Shown here one piece after another: positions 8,376-17,645 of a stretch of 64,000 nucleotides of DNA (within the stretch, counting starts at the first letter, position 1; each line of letters begins with the position of its first letter). The DNA is from Streptomyces sp. Edi2 (GTDB lineage: Bacteria; Actinomycetota; Actinomycetes; Streptomycetales; Streptomycetaceae), in contig NZ_JBEJGX010000003.1 of NCBI RefSeq assembly GCF_040253635.1, positions 3,038,001 through 3,102,000 on the forward strand, in the 5' to 3' direction. The position numbers and the translations under genes are program-made. A model generated the notes under the pieces. It saw nothing but the letters and a program-made list of their open reading frames with translations. It ran no database searches and was not told where the DNA came from.

Positions 8376-9368
8376 ATGGCGACGACCCGGGGCCTGGCAC
8401 GACCCACGCGGACAGGGAAACCACGCAAGGCGGCCATCGCGGCCCTGCTGGCGGCCCTCACGATCCTGGGCCCCATGGGAATGCAGCCGGCAGCCGCGAC
8501 CGAAGGCGACTGGCAGATTCTCAACGACCCCCACGCGCGCACGCCCGACACACCCGTCGGGATCGACACCGGCTCCGTGATGCGGGGCGAGGACAACAGG
8601 ATCTGGTGGACGCCGGGTGGGGCCAGTCCCATGCAGCCCATTCCCGGCGATTGGCGGACGAACGACGCGCCCGCCGTAGTCGCACACAACGGCCGGGTGA
8701 TGGTCTTCATCCGCGGCACCGACAGCCGCCTGTACTACGCCACACTGATCGACAGCAGCAACAATCGGTGGACCAGTTGGACCGGAGTTCCGCAGTCAAA
8801 CGCCCTCGGTACCCCCACGGTGGTCAGCAGCGGCGACGAGTTGTCGGTGTTCTACACGAACAACCGCCACCAAATCGTGCGGAGCCTGTACCGCTCGGCG
8901 GCACCGACGGGCTGGACACACCTCAACGAAGCCGTGCCGGGGAACGCGACGACCGACTCCTCACCGGCGGCCGTGGCCTACGGTCCGGGCCGGGAGAACA
9001 TCGCCGTCTTCTACCGCGGCACCGACAACCACATCTACCGGCAGAACTACTACACGGACAGCCAGGTGTGGGACAACCGCTGGACGCAGGTCGGCGGCGC
9101 CGTCACCCACTCGCGGCCCGCTGTCGCCGCCGGCGGAACCCTCCGCGACACCATCATGGTCGCGGTACGGGGTGAGGACAACTACCCCTGGGTGACGACG
9201 ATCGAGGCCGGCCGAACCACATACGACTGGCACCCACTCCACGGCGCGCAGCTCACCACCCACGCCCCCTCCCTGTGGGCATCGGTCGCCCGGACCTCCA
9301 TCTACCTTGCCATCACGGCTGCCACACAGATCGGCCATGACATCCCGCTGTACAAGCGAGTGAACTAG
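8376..9368 (+). CDS. Secreted beta-propeller (PLL-like lectin) protein
   Basis: A 330-residue exported protein. A basic N-terminus, hydrophobic core and AAA cleavage region (ending near PAAATEG, residue 46) form a Sec signal peptide. The rest is repeats of about 50 residues with the pattern VFIRGTDSRLYY, VFYTNNRHQIVR, VFYRGTDNHIYRQ and VAVRGEDNYPW, as in Photorhabdus PLL-type and fucose-binding beta-propeller lectins. The start at ATG 8376 follows AGAAGGAG. It probably binds glycans at or outside the cell surface. It stands alone behind a strong palindromic operator shared with island regulators. Confidence 0.8.
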   Translation: MATTRGLARPTRTGKPRKAAIAALLAALTILGPMGMQPAAATEGDWQILNDPHARTPDTPVGIDTGSVMRGEDNRIWWTPGGASPMQPIPGDWRTNDAPAVVAHNGRVMVFIRGTDSRLYYATLIDSSNNRWTSWTGVPQSNALGTPTVVSSGDELSVFYTNNRHQIVRSLYRSAAPTGWTHLNEAVPGNATTDSSPAAVAYGPGRENIAVFYRGTDNHIYRQNYYTDSQVWDNRWTQVGGAVTHSRPAVAAGGTLRDTIMVAVRGEDNYPWVTTIEAGRTTYDWHPLHGAQLTTHAPSLWASVARTSIYLAITAATQIGHDIPLYKRVN

Positions 9369-9379
9369 GCCCGTGTGAT

Positions 9380-9690
9380 GCCGTGATCAATCTTGCCGAT
9401 CCGGGTCCCTCGGGAAGGGGGATCCGGTAGGAAGACGATCACGGCAAGCAGGCAACTCGGCAACGCACAGCGGAAGTTGATCGAGCCGTTCCTGCCGACA
9501 GGCGAGTACCGGCCGTGCCCCGGGCGGCTGCGGATCAGTTCGAAGGGGTGGTCCGGCGGATCCGCACCAGCAGCCAGTGGCAGGAGACGCCCGGCGAGTT
9601 CGAGCCCGTGGCCGACGGCCGCCATCGAGCAGGACCGAGCCCGTCAAGAGGGGGCGGACCACCCGCGGCGACAGTAGCGGTCGACGGCGG
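9380..9690 (+). pseudogene. Remnant of IS5-family transposase
   Basis: The frame from 9393 reads QLGNAQRKLIEPFLPTGEY, the N-terminal helix-turn-helix start of IS5/IS1647-like transposases, then passes by frameshift into a frame with VVRRIRTSSQWQETPGEF, the next conserved block. Later DDE parts are absent. The element is dead. It separates the lectin gene from the MFS gene. Confidence 0.7.
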
Positions 9691-9877
9691 TGCGAGCTTC
9701 AGCCAGGCGCGCCCGCCCGGATCCGGTGACTGCGCAGACGGTCCGGATTCGGGCGCCGTTCGATCAGGCCCTCCAGTTCGAGACGACCGGGCATCTCGTC
9801 GGCGGCTTGCCGGGAGCTTGCCGCCTCTCAACGACCCGACCGCATCGGCGGGGATCCCCTGCTCAGCCCTCCTCAGG

Positions 9878-9899
9878 GATCGTCAGGTTCTTGACGATC
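9878..9899. promoter_or_regulatory. Inverted repeat before MFS gene
   Basis: GATCGTCA-GGTTCT-TGACGATC is a perfect 8-bp inverted repeat 15 bases before the MFS start codon. It could be a repressor site or a leader hairpin close to the ribosome site. Confidence 0.5.
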
Positions 9900-9914
9900 G
9901 GATTGAAGATTCCC

Positions 9915-11483
9915 ATGACGACGCCTCCACCGCTGCCGAAGTCCAGACAGCAGTTGATCCTCGCCGTACTCCTGTTGTCCTCGCTGCTGATCTGGCTGGA
10001 CAACACCATCCTCACCACCGCCTTCGAGACCCTCGCCGATCCGGTCCGCGGACTGGGTGCCAGCCCCGCCCAGCTGCAGTGGGCCACCGGCTCGTACACC
10101 TTGGTCTTCGCCACCTTGATGTTCACCTCCGGCGCCCTGGGCGATCGTTTCGGGCACCGGAACGTGCTCGCCACCGGGATGGCGGTCTTCGCCGTCGCCT
10201 CGGTGTGGGCGGCGTACGCGGGCGACGCCGGCCAACTGATCGCCGCTCGGGCCGCGATGGGCATGGGGAGCGCGCTGATCATGCCCGCGCAGATGGCCCT
10301 CCTCATGTGGACCTTCAGCGGTCCCGCCCGGGCGAGCGCGGTCGGCATCTCCTCGGCGTCCGCCGGTGTCGGAGTCGCCGCGGGCCCGCTGCTGGCCGGC
10401 GTCCTCCTCAGCCACTTCTGGTGGGGCTCGATCTTCCTGGTCAACATCCCGATCGCGGTGCTGTCGCTGGTGGGAATCGTCACGCTGGTCCCGAACTTCC
10501 GCAGCCCCACCCCGCGCCCGCTGGACCCTGCCGGGCTGCTGCTGTCGATCAGCGGGCTCGCCTTCCTGGCCTACGGGCTGATCCACGCGGGGCAGGTGGC
10601 CTCCTGGAAGCCGGTGTCGGTCTGGGGCACGATCGCCGTCGGAGTGGCCCTGCTGGCCGGCTTCGTGCTCGTCGAACTGCGCCACCGGCAGCCCAGCTTC
10701 GACCCCCGGCTGCTCGCCCAGCGCATGTTCGGCCTCGCCAACGTGGCGCTCGGGCTGCTGATGCTTGCCATGACCGCCGCCAGCTTCTACGGCGCCTTCT
10801 ACCTGCAGGGCGCACGCGACTTCTCGCCGCTGCAAGCGGGCCTGGCGTTCGCCCCGAACGCGCTCGGGACGATTGTCGGAGCGCCGCTCGGCGTCCGGCT
10901 GGCCCGCCGCTGGACGCTCCGCGTGGTCACCGCGACGGCGCTGACCACGGCGGGGCTGGCAATGGGCTGCAACGTGCTCTTCGGGCTGCACACCCCGCTG
11001 ATCTACAACGAGATCGCCTACACGATCCAGGGCCTGTCGATCGGCATGGTGATCGGTCCGGTGACGGGGGGAATCATGAGCGCCCTGCCGTTGGAACGGG
11101 CCGGCGCCGGATCGGCCGTGATGAACACCGCGCGGCAGTCCGGCAGCCTGCTCGGAATCGCGGTAGGCGGCACGATCATGTCGATCACTTACCGGCATGC
11201 GATCGAAGGCTCCCTGCATGAGTACGCCGGTCCGGTGCAGGACCAGGCGCGGGTCTCCGCGGAACAGGCCCGGCACACTGCCGCCGCGATCCACCAGCCC
11301 GCCCTGGCACACGCCGCCGATGACGCGTTCCTCCACGCCATGCACGTCAGCGCGGTCTGGGCCATGCTGATCGCACTCTCCGGAGCAGTCCTGCTGGCCA
11401 CTGCCTTGCGTCCTGCCGGAAAGCCCCCAGCGGTGCCCCCGAGGTGCGAAAGGTTGCCCGACATGGCCGCCGGTGGACAGTAG
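9915..11483 (+). CDS. MFS drug exporter, DHA2 (14-helix) type
   Basis: A 522-residue proton-driven exporter of the inner membrane. Motif A-like GALGDRFGHRNVLATGMAVF lies after helix 2, and motif C of drug:H+ antiporters appears in ISSASAGVGVAAGPLLAGVL. The helix-1 segment LLIWLDNTILTTAFETL has the Asp typical of DHA2 proteins. ATG 9915 was chosen over upstream codons because the frame before it is inside transposon debris. It likely pumps out an organic compound made or met by the neighbouring redox enzymes, but that is inference. Confidence 0.9.
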   Translation: MTTPPPLPKSRQQLILAVLLLSSLLIWLDNTILTTAFETLADPVRGLGASPAQLQWATGSYTLVFATLMFTSGALGDRFGHRNVLATGMAVFAVASVWAAYAGDAGQLIAARAAMGMGSALIMPAQMALLMWTFSGPARASAVGISSASAGVGVAAGPLLAGVLLSHFWWGSIFLVNIPIAVLSLVGIVTLVPNFRSPTPRPLDPAGLLLSISGLAFLAYGLIHAGQVASWKPVSVWGTIAVGVALLAGFVLVELRHRQPSFDPRLLAQRMFGLANVALGLLMLAMTAASFYGAFYLQGARDFSPLQAGLAFAPNALGTIVGAPLGVRLARRWTLRVVTATALTTAGLAMGCNVLFGLHTPLIYNEIAYTIQGLSIGMVIGPVTGGIMSALPLERAGAGSAVMNTARQSGSLLGIAVGGTIMSITYRHAIEGSLHEYAGPVQDQARVSAEQARHTAAAIHQPALAHAADDAFLHAMHVSAVWAMLIALSGAVLLATALRPAGKPPAVPPRCERLPDMAAGGQ

Positions 11484-11929
11484 GGAGCCCTCGTGACGGT
11501 CACTGCCGGAGCCACCCGGCAGGCTCCAAGAAGGGGAAACGCACATCACCGGGGCCAGGGAATGTGGGATCAGCACATCCAAAACCCGCACAGGTTTGCC
11601 TACGGTTCACGAGACTGCCGATTCCGCATTCCAGCTCACCTCTCGCCTGCAAATGGCTTTGGGCCATCCGGACCAGGCCAGTTCAACCAGGAATTGGTGG
11701 ACGACTGAGCTTTAAGTTCACTCACGGTCCCTCAGTTCGTCTGCTGCATTGCGCGGCGAGGTAAACGTCCTGACTCCCTGTGGGCCGCGTGCGATCTCGA
11801 TCGCGCCCTCATCGCCGTTTCGGCGCCCCGTCAGCGCGCCGTCTCAACCATCCGGGAATGCGAGCCCTCCGGCCCGCTCCGCCTCCCGCGGGCCGGACCT
11901 CAATCACTGCCAAATCTGGAGCACCACTC
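11484..11929. other. Intergenic, nothing recognised
   Basis: No frame with family resemblance. It is less GC-rich between about 11550 and 11750 than its surroundings, which may reflect older inserted DNA. The right end is the leader of the DJ-1/ALDH gene. Confidence 0.5.
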
Positions 11930-13924
11930 ATGACTTCCGTTCTGTTCGTCGTCACCGGCGCCACCCACTGGACCCTGGCCAACGGCACCGCGCACCCCAC
12001 CGGCTTCTGGGCCGAGGAACTCGCCGAGCCGCACCGGATCTTCAGCGAGGCGGGCTACCGGATCACCGTCGCCACCCCCGGCGGTGTCGCCGCCCCGGTC
12101 GACCAGGACAGCCTGAGCGCCGCCGTCAACGGCGGCCGGCCCCGGGCCAACCGCCTCGCCACGTACCTGGAGAGCATCAGCGAGGCGCTGGCGCATCCGG
12201 CCAAGCTGGCGGAGGTCGACCCGGACGACTACGACCTGGTGTTCTACCCCGGCGGCCACGGCTCGATGGAGGACCTCGCGGTGGACGAGGACTCCGGCCG
12301 GATCCTCACCCGCACCCTGGAGTCGGGCCGGCCGCTGGGCGTGGTCTGCCACGCAGGCGCCGCGCTGCTCACCGCCCGCCACGAGGACGGGAGTTGGCTG
12401 TTCGCCGGCTACCGGATGACTGCCTTCAGCAACGCCGAGGAGGCCGCTGCCGGCCTCGCGGACAAGGCCCACTGGCTGCTCCAGGACCGCCTGGTCGAGC
12501 TCGGCGCCGACTTCGTGGCAGCCGCGCCGTTCACCCCGCACACCGTCGTCGACCGCAACCTCTACACCGGCCAGAACCCCGGCTCCTCCGCCGAGCTGGC
12601 CCAGCTGCTGGTCCGGGCCGCCGCCACAGACCCGGCCGAGGTGGTGACGCGGCTGCGCGACACCTTCGACACCGGGCGGACCAGGCCGCTGGCCTGGCGA
12701 CTGGCCCAGCTGGGCGCCCTGCGCACGCTGCTCACCGAGCAGTCCACGGAGCTCGTGGCCGCGCTCCACGCCGACCTGGGCAAGAACGAGACCGAGGCCT
12801 ACGGCGAGGTCAGGTTCCTGCTGAACGAGGTGGACCACACGGTGGCGCACCTGGAGGAGTGGCTGGCCCCGCGCCCCGCCGCCGTCCCGGCCACCTTCGA
12901 GCCCGCCGAGGCCCGGGTGGTCCGCGACCCGCTCGGCGTGGTGCTGCTCATCGCGCCGTGGAACTACCCGCTGCACCTCGCCCTGGCCTCGATGGTGGGC
13001 GCCCTGGCGGCCGGCAACACCGTGCTGCTCAAGCCCAGCGAGCTGGCCCCGGCGACCTCGGCGGCACTGGCCCGACTGCTGCCGCGCTACCTCGACCGGG
13101 AGACCGTCGCCGTGGTCGAGGGCGCCGTGCCGGAGACCACCGCGCTGCTGGAGCAGCGATTCGACCACATCTTCTACACCGGCAACGGCACGGTCGGACG
13201 GATCGTCATGGCGGCTGCCGCCAAGCACCTCACCCCGGTCACCCTCGAACTCGGCGGCAAGAGCCCCGCGGTGGTCGAGCCGGGCGCCGACCTTGCGGTC
13301 ACCGCGCAGCGGATCGCCCGCGGCAAGTTCCAGAACGCCGGCCAGACCTGCGTGGCCCCTGACTACATCCTCGCGATCGGCGACACCGCCGCCACACTGG
13401 AAGCCGAACTGACCTCCGCCGTCGAGGCGTTGTACGGCCCGGACCCGGCGGCCAGCTCCCAGTACGGCCAGGTCATCAACGAGCGCCACTGCGACCGGCT
13501 CACCGCGCTGCTGGGCGACGGCCGCCTGGTCACCGGCGGCGGGCACAACCGGGCCGCGCGCTACATCGCGCCCACCGTCCTCGCCGACGTCTCCCCCGAT
13601 GCACCGGTGATGGCGGCGGAGATCTTCGGGCCGGTTCTGCCGATCATCGCCGTGCCCGACCTCGACGCGGCGATCGCCTTCATCAACGAGCGGGACAAGC
13701 CGCTCGCGCTGTACGCCTTCACCACCTCGGAGCAGACCAAGCAGCGGCTGACCCGGGAGACGTCCTCCGGCGGCCTGGTCTTCGGCCTGACCATCTCCCA
13801 CCTGTCCGTCCCCGAGCTGCCGTTCGGCGGGGTGGGCGAGAGTGGCATCGGCCGCTACCACGGTGAGTACTCCATCGAAACGTTCAGCCACCTCAAGGCG
13901 GTGCTGGACAAGCCGCTGAGCTGA
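11930..13924 (+). CDS. DJ-1/PfpI - aldehyde dehydrogenase fusion
   Basis: One 664-residue frame joins two enzymes. Residues 1-230 are a DJ-1/PfpI (Hsp31/glyoxalase III-like) domain with the nucleophile elbow GVVCHAGAAL and the segment DLVFYPGGHGSMEDL. Residues 235-660 are a class-3-like aldehyde dehydrogenase: APWNYPLHL, FYTGNGTVG (cofactor loop), LELGGKSP (catalytic Glu) and GQTCVAPDY (catalytic Cys). The start ATG 11930 follows CTGGAG. The DJ-1 half could convert 2-oxoaldehydes or deglycate, the ALDH half oxidises aldehydes with NAD(P). The pairing suggests reactive carbonyl clearance; the substrate is unknown. Confidence 0.88.
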   Translation: MTSVLFVVTGATHWTLANGTAHPTGFWAEELAEPHRIFSEAGYRITVATPGGVAAPVDQDSLSAAVNGGRPRANRLATYLESISEALAHPAKLAEVDPDDYDLVFYPGGHGSMEDLAVDEDSGRILTRTLESGRPLGVVCHAGAALLTARHEDGSWLFAGYRMTAFSNAEEAAAGLADKAHWLLQDRLVELGADFVAAAPFTPHTVVDRNLYTGQNPGSSAELAQLLVRAAATDPAEVVTRLRDTFDTGRTRPLAWRLAQLGALRTLLTEQSTELVAALHADLGKNETEAYGEVRFLLNEVDHTVAHLEEWLAPRPAAVPATFEPAEARVVRDPLGVVLLIAPWNYPLHLALASMVGALAAGNTVLLKPSELAPATSAALARLLPRYLDRETVAVVEGAVPETTALLEQRFDHIFYTGNGTVGRIVMAAAAKHLTPVTLELGGKSPAVVEPGADLAVTAQRIARGKFQNAGQTCVAPDYILAIGDTAATLEAELTSAVEALYGPDPAASSQYGQVINERHCDRLTALLGDGRLVTGGGHNRAARYIAPTVLADVSPDAPVMAAEIFGPVLPIIAVPDLDAAIAFINERDKPLALYAFTTSEQTKQRLTRETSSGGLVFGLTISHLSVPELPFGGVGESGIGRYHGEYSIETFSHLKAVLDKPLS

Positions 13925-14059
13925 GGTGACGGAGCGGTGGCCCGGCGGCGCGCGGCGGCCGTCCGCGCGGTCCGCGCCGTCGCCCCGTGGCCGTTTCCCC
14001 GTCCTGGGATCCGGCCGTCAACGGCGGCCGCCGGTCGCGTCGTGAACAAGGAGCAGCCA

Positions 14060-15481
14060 GTGGACTCACATCATCGTCATCGTCATGGTCATGGTCATGG
14101 TCATGGTCATAGTCATGCCATCGTGATCGGGGGATCGATATCGGGTCTCCTGGCCGCACGGGCGCTCAGTGAGGCCTTCGAGCGGGTCACCGTCATCGAC
14201 CGGGACGAACTGCCCCGCTCTCCTGCCGCGCGGCGCGGTGTTCCCCAGAGCCGTCAGATCCACGGTCTTCTGGCGCGAGGCACGGAAGTCCTGGAGCAGC
14301 TCTTCCCCGGTTTCTCCGACGACTTGGCCGGGGCCGGAGCGCGCTTCGGTGACCTGCAGTCGGACCTCCACTGGTACCAGGACGGACTTCTGCTCAAGCC
14401 CGGTGCGTCGGGTCTGATCGGCGCAGCGGCCAGCCGTCCTCTCATCGAACACGTCGTACGCACCCACGTGGCGAGCCTTTCTGGCGTGACGATCGTCGAC
14501 CGATGCGACGTACTCGCCCTCACCGCCACAGCAGACCGGCGCCGGATCACGGGAGTGCGGCTGCGCGACCGGGCACCGGGCGCTACGGAAGCGGTCGCGG
14601 ATGCGGATGCGGACCTGGTCGTGGATGCCACGGGCCGCGGTTCCCGGAGCCCCGCGTGGCTCGAAGACCTCGGATACCTGCGCCCGCGCGAGGAGTACAT
14701 TCGCGTACGGGCCACGTATATGTCGCAGGTCTACCGGCACGAACCCCACCATTTCGACGGACGCATGGGGACGGCGTGTGCCGCTTACCCCGGCACACCG
14801 CGCAGCGGGTTCGCGCTGGTACAGGAGGCCGGCCGCGTCGTGATCATGCTGGGCGGGTACCTGGGCACCCAGGCCCCCACCGATCACGACGGCATGCTCG
14901 CTTACGCCGGCACGCTGGCCACCCAGGACTACGCGGACATCATCCGGACGGCGACACCGCTGGCCGAACCCGTGAAAATGCACCACCCGGCGAGCATCCG
15001 CAGGCACTACGAGGAAATGGACCGTCTGCCCGAGGGCTACCTTGTCCTCGGCGACGCGATCTGCAGTTTCAACCCCGTCTACGGTCAAGGGATGACGACC
15101 GCCGCCCTGCAAGGGCTCCTCCTGAAGGATCTGCTGGCGGAAACACGTGAGGAGCTGGGCCGCCGGTTCCTCAACGCGGCGGCGAAGCTCCTGGACACTC
15201 CGTGGGGAGTCGTCGCGGGCGGCGATCTCCGGTTCCCCGAGGCCGAAGGGACACGCACCGCTCGGACGAAGCAGTTCTCCGCATACCTCACGCGGTACCG
15301 CGTGGCCGCACACCACGACGCGGAACTCGTCACCGCCTTCCTGCGCGTGACCAACATGCTGGACGACCCCTCCGCGCTCATGACCCCGGAGATCGTCGCC
15401 CGCGTCACAGCCGGGTGGCTGAACAGCCGAGAAGAAGACGAAGTACGTCCGCCCCGGCGGCCCGACGTGCTTGCCGTGTAG
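14060..15481 (+). CDS. FAD-dependent oxidoreductase with poly-His N-terminus
   Basis: A 473-residue flavoprotein of the squalene epoxidase/geranylgeranyl reductase-like type. GTG 14060 follows AAGGAG at good spacing. Residues 4-19 are HHRHRHGHGHGHGHSH, encoded by a 6-bp repeat, directly before the FAD loop IVIGGSISGLLAARAL. The second FAD motif is VLGDAICSFNPVYGQGM near residue 335, and DLVVDATGRGSRSP lies mid-protein. The His tract could bind Zn, Ni or Cu. It lies 135 bases after the ALDH fusion. The substrate is unknown; an isoprenoid or aromatic compound fits the fold. Confidence 0.85.
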   Translation: MDSHHRHRHGHGHGHGHSHAIVIGGSISGLLAARALSEAFERVTVIDRDELPRSPAARRGVPQSRQIHGLLARGTEVLEQLFPGFSDDLAGAGARFGDLQSDLHWYQDGLLLKPGASGLIGAAASRPLIEHVVRTHVASLSGVTIVDRCDVLALTATADRRRITGVRLRDRAPGATEAVADADADLVVDATGRGSRSPAWLEDLGYLRPREEYIRVRATYMSQVYRHEPHHFDGRMGTACAAYPGTPRSGFALVQEAGRVVIMLGGYLGTQAPTDHDGMLAYAGTLATQDYADIIRTATPLAEPVKMHHPASIRRHYEEMDRLPEGYLVLGDAICSFNPVYGQGMTTAALQGLLLKDLLAETREELGRRFLNAAAKLLDTPWGVVAGGDLRFPEAEGTRTARTKQFSAYLTRYRVAAHHDAELVTAFLRVTNMLDDPSALMTPEIVARVTAGWLNSREEDEVRPPRRPDVLAV

Positions 15482-15690
15482 CGCCGTTGATCTGTACCTG
15501 CCGCAACCGGCCGCCCGCACATGCCGTTGTGCCGCAGGGGTTGGTGCGGTCGACCACGGGGCGACGGGTGGCCGACGCCTCGGTCAGGCCGTCCCTGATG
15601 ACCGCACCGCCCGACGCGACCGTTCTCCGCTTCAACACCGCGACGGTCGACGACCGTATGCCTCCCGCCAACCGTCACAAGGAGGAACAC

Positions 15691-16824
15691 GTGAAGGATC
15701 ACGATCAGACGGGCCCGCCCGAACCGACGCGGCCAAAACCGCGGTCGCGCCGCGAGATGCCGACCCGGCGCACGGTCCTGGGGGCGGCCGCGATCGCGGG
15801 GATCACCGCGGCCGGCGCGGGGGCATACGCCTGGGCCGGGGACCGACTGCCGTCCGACCGCCTGACGCCGGCGAAGTTCACCGACCGGTTCGAGCAGCTG
15901 TCCGGGGTGCACGACGGCTTCCGCCGCAACCACGCCAAGGGCGTGAGTGCATCAGGGACCTTCGTCAGCAACGGGGCGGGCGTCAAGCTGTCGAGCGCCG
16001 CCGTATTCGCCTCGGGCTCGACGCCGGTGACCGCGCGCTTCTCCCTGTCCGGCGGCCTGCCCGCGGTCGCCGACGCGAACGCCACCGCCCGGGGCTTCGC
16101 GGTGCTCTTCCACCTGAGCAATGGCGAGCAGTGGCGCACCGCGATGATCAACCTGCCCGTCTTCCCCGACAGCGTGCCGCAGGGCTTCTACGACCGGCAG
16201 CTCGCCACCGCGCCCGTGCCCGCGACCGGGCAACCCGATCCGGTGAAGGTCGCCGCGTTCCTCGCCGCATACCCCAAGACCGCACGCGCGATGGCGCTGG
16301 TCAAGAAGACGCCGCCGGCCGGCGACTTCTCCAACAGCACCTTCCGCGGCCTCAACGCCTTCTACTTCACCAACCAGGCGGGCAAGTCGATCCCGGTCCG
16401 CTGGAGCCTGGTACCCGAGGAACCCTCCCGTCCCGGCCCGAAGGCCCCGCAAGCCGACCATGACTACCTGTTCAACGCGCTGATCGAGCGCGTACGGTCC
16501 GGCCCCGTGCGCTGGCACCTGATGATCACGCTCGGCGCGCCCGGCGACCCCACCCATGACGCCACCGTGCCCTGGCCCGCCGGCCGGCCCCAGATCGACG
16601 TCGGCACGCTGACCATCGACGCCCTGCAGACCGAGGAGGCGGGAAACGCGCGGGACATCAACTTCGACCCACTCATTCTTCCGCAGGGCATCAGTCCGTC
16701 CGACGATCCGCTGCTCACCGCGCGATCGGCCGTCTACGCCCAGTCCTACCGGCGCAGGACCCGCGAGGCACAGCAACCCAGCAAGGTCGACGTTCAGGAA
16801 GTCGAGGCCGGACATGACCACTGA
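15691..16824 (+). CDS. srpA: Catalase-like heme peroxidase, Tat-exported
   Basis: A 377-residue catalase-related peroxidase of the SrpA type, shorter than true catalases. A Tat signal is visible: TRRTVLGAAAIAGITAAGAG after a basic stretch. Heme-site residues are present: His in RRNHAKG, Asn in the AMINLPVF region, and the proximal Tyr in RSAVYAQSYRRR. GTG 15691 has AAGGAGG upstream. The product acts outside the membrane and uses peroxides with an organic electron donor. Its stop lies 11 bases inside the cytochrome b561 gene, so the two are translated together and the cytochrome probably supplies electrons. Confidence 0.88.
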   Translation: MKDHDQTGPPEPTRPKPRSRREMPTRRTVLGAAAIAGITAAGAGAYAWAGDRLPSDRLTPAKFTDRFEQLSGVHDGFRRNHAKGVSASGTFVSNGAGVKLSSAAVFASGSTPVTARFSLSGGLPAVADANATARGFAVLFHLSNGEQWRTAMINLPVFPDSVPQGFYDRQLATAPVPATGQPDPVKVAAFLAAYPKTARAMALVKKTPPAGDFSNSTFRGLNAFYFTNQAGKSIPVRWSLVPEEPSRPGPKAPQADHDYLFNALIERVRSGPVRWHLMITLGAPGDPTHDATVPWPAGRPQIDVGTLTIDALQTEEAGNARDINFDPLILPQGISPSDDPLLTARSAVYAQSYRRRTREAQQPSKVDVQEVEAGHDH

Positions 16825-17401
16825 GTCGGCGGATCCCGGGACGACGTACACCCTCACCGCCCGGGTCCTGCACTGGACCATGGCGATTCTGGTACTCGCC
16901 ATGCTGTTCATCGGCGTGTTCATGGTCACCTCCGTCAGCGACTTCCCCCTGCTGGTCACCCTCCACGAACCACTCGGTTTCGCGATCCTGGTCCTGGTCC
17001 TGGTACGGATCGGCTGGCGGCTGACCCACACCCCGCCGCCCTTGCCGACCGGCATGCCCAGGCTCGAACGGCTGGTCGCCCTGTACTCCGAGCGGCTCAT
17101 CTACCTCTTGTTGCTGCTCCAGCCGTTGTTCGGCTGGGCGCTGGTCTCCGCCTCCGGACAGCCGGTCGTCTTGTTCGGTTCCTGGCACCTGCCGGCCCTC
17201 GCGCCGATGAACATCACGCTGTTCGCCGGCCTGCTCCGCGCCCACGAGGTCGCCGCGTACGTCCTCTACGCTCTCTTCCTCGCGCACCTCGCCGGAGTTC
17301 TGTGGAACACGCTCGTGGTCAGGAACCGCGTACTGCACCGCATGACCTTCCGTCTTCGGCCCAAGCCGGCGGCACACTCTCGTAGGTCACCGCGGCAGTA
17401 G
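16814..17401 (+). CDS. Cytochrome b561 family membrane protein
   Basis: A 195-residue, four-helix di-heme cytochrome b of the YodB/b561 type. Heme-ligand histidines sit in RVLHWTMAIL, LLVTLHEPLGF, LRAHEVAAYVLY and LFLAHLAGVLWN. Reading starts inside the peroxidase gene, so the pair forms a translationally coupled operon. It likely moves electrons from quinol to the exported peroxidase. The C-terminus is short and basic (RRSPRQ). Confidence 0.88.
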   Translation: MTTESADPGTTYTLTARVLHWTMAILVLAMLFIGVFMVTSVSDFPLLVTLHEPLGFAILVLVLVRIGWRLTHTPPPLPTGMPRLERLVALYSERLIYLLLLLQPLFGWALVSASGQPVVLFGSWHLPALAPMNITLFAGLLRAHEVAAYVLYALFLAHLAGVLWNTLVVRNRVLHRMTFRLRPKPAAHSRRSPRQ

Positions 17402-17645
17402 TCCTGGCGGCCCGCCGGTGTGCCAGTCCCCCTGTGGACGGGCCGTCAACTGTGGCTCCGCGCCATGGGATGGCCTCGCGATCCCGTGAAGACTGTCGGA
17501 GCAGTGCCGTGGACCCATCGCACACGGTCATGCGGGGGCTTGCGCCTGCGGTCGGCGAACGCGGAGTGCGTTCAGGTTCCGCCCGGTCTCCGTCATGTGG
17601 TCCCGACCTGTACCCATGACATCCGACATCCGAACGGAATCCGCA

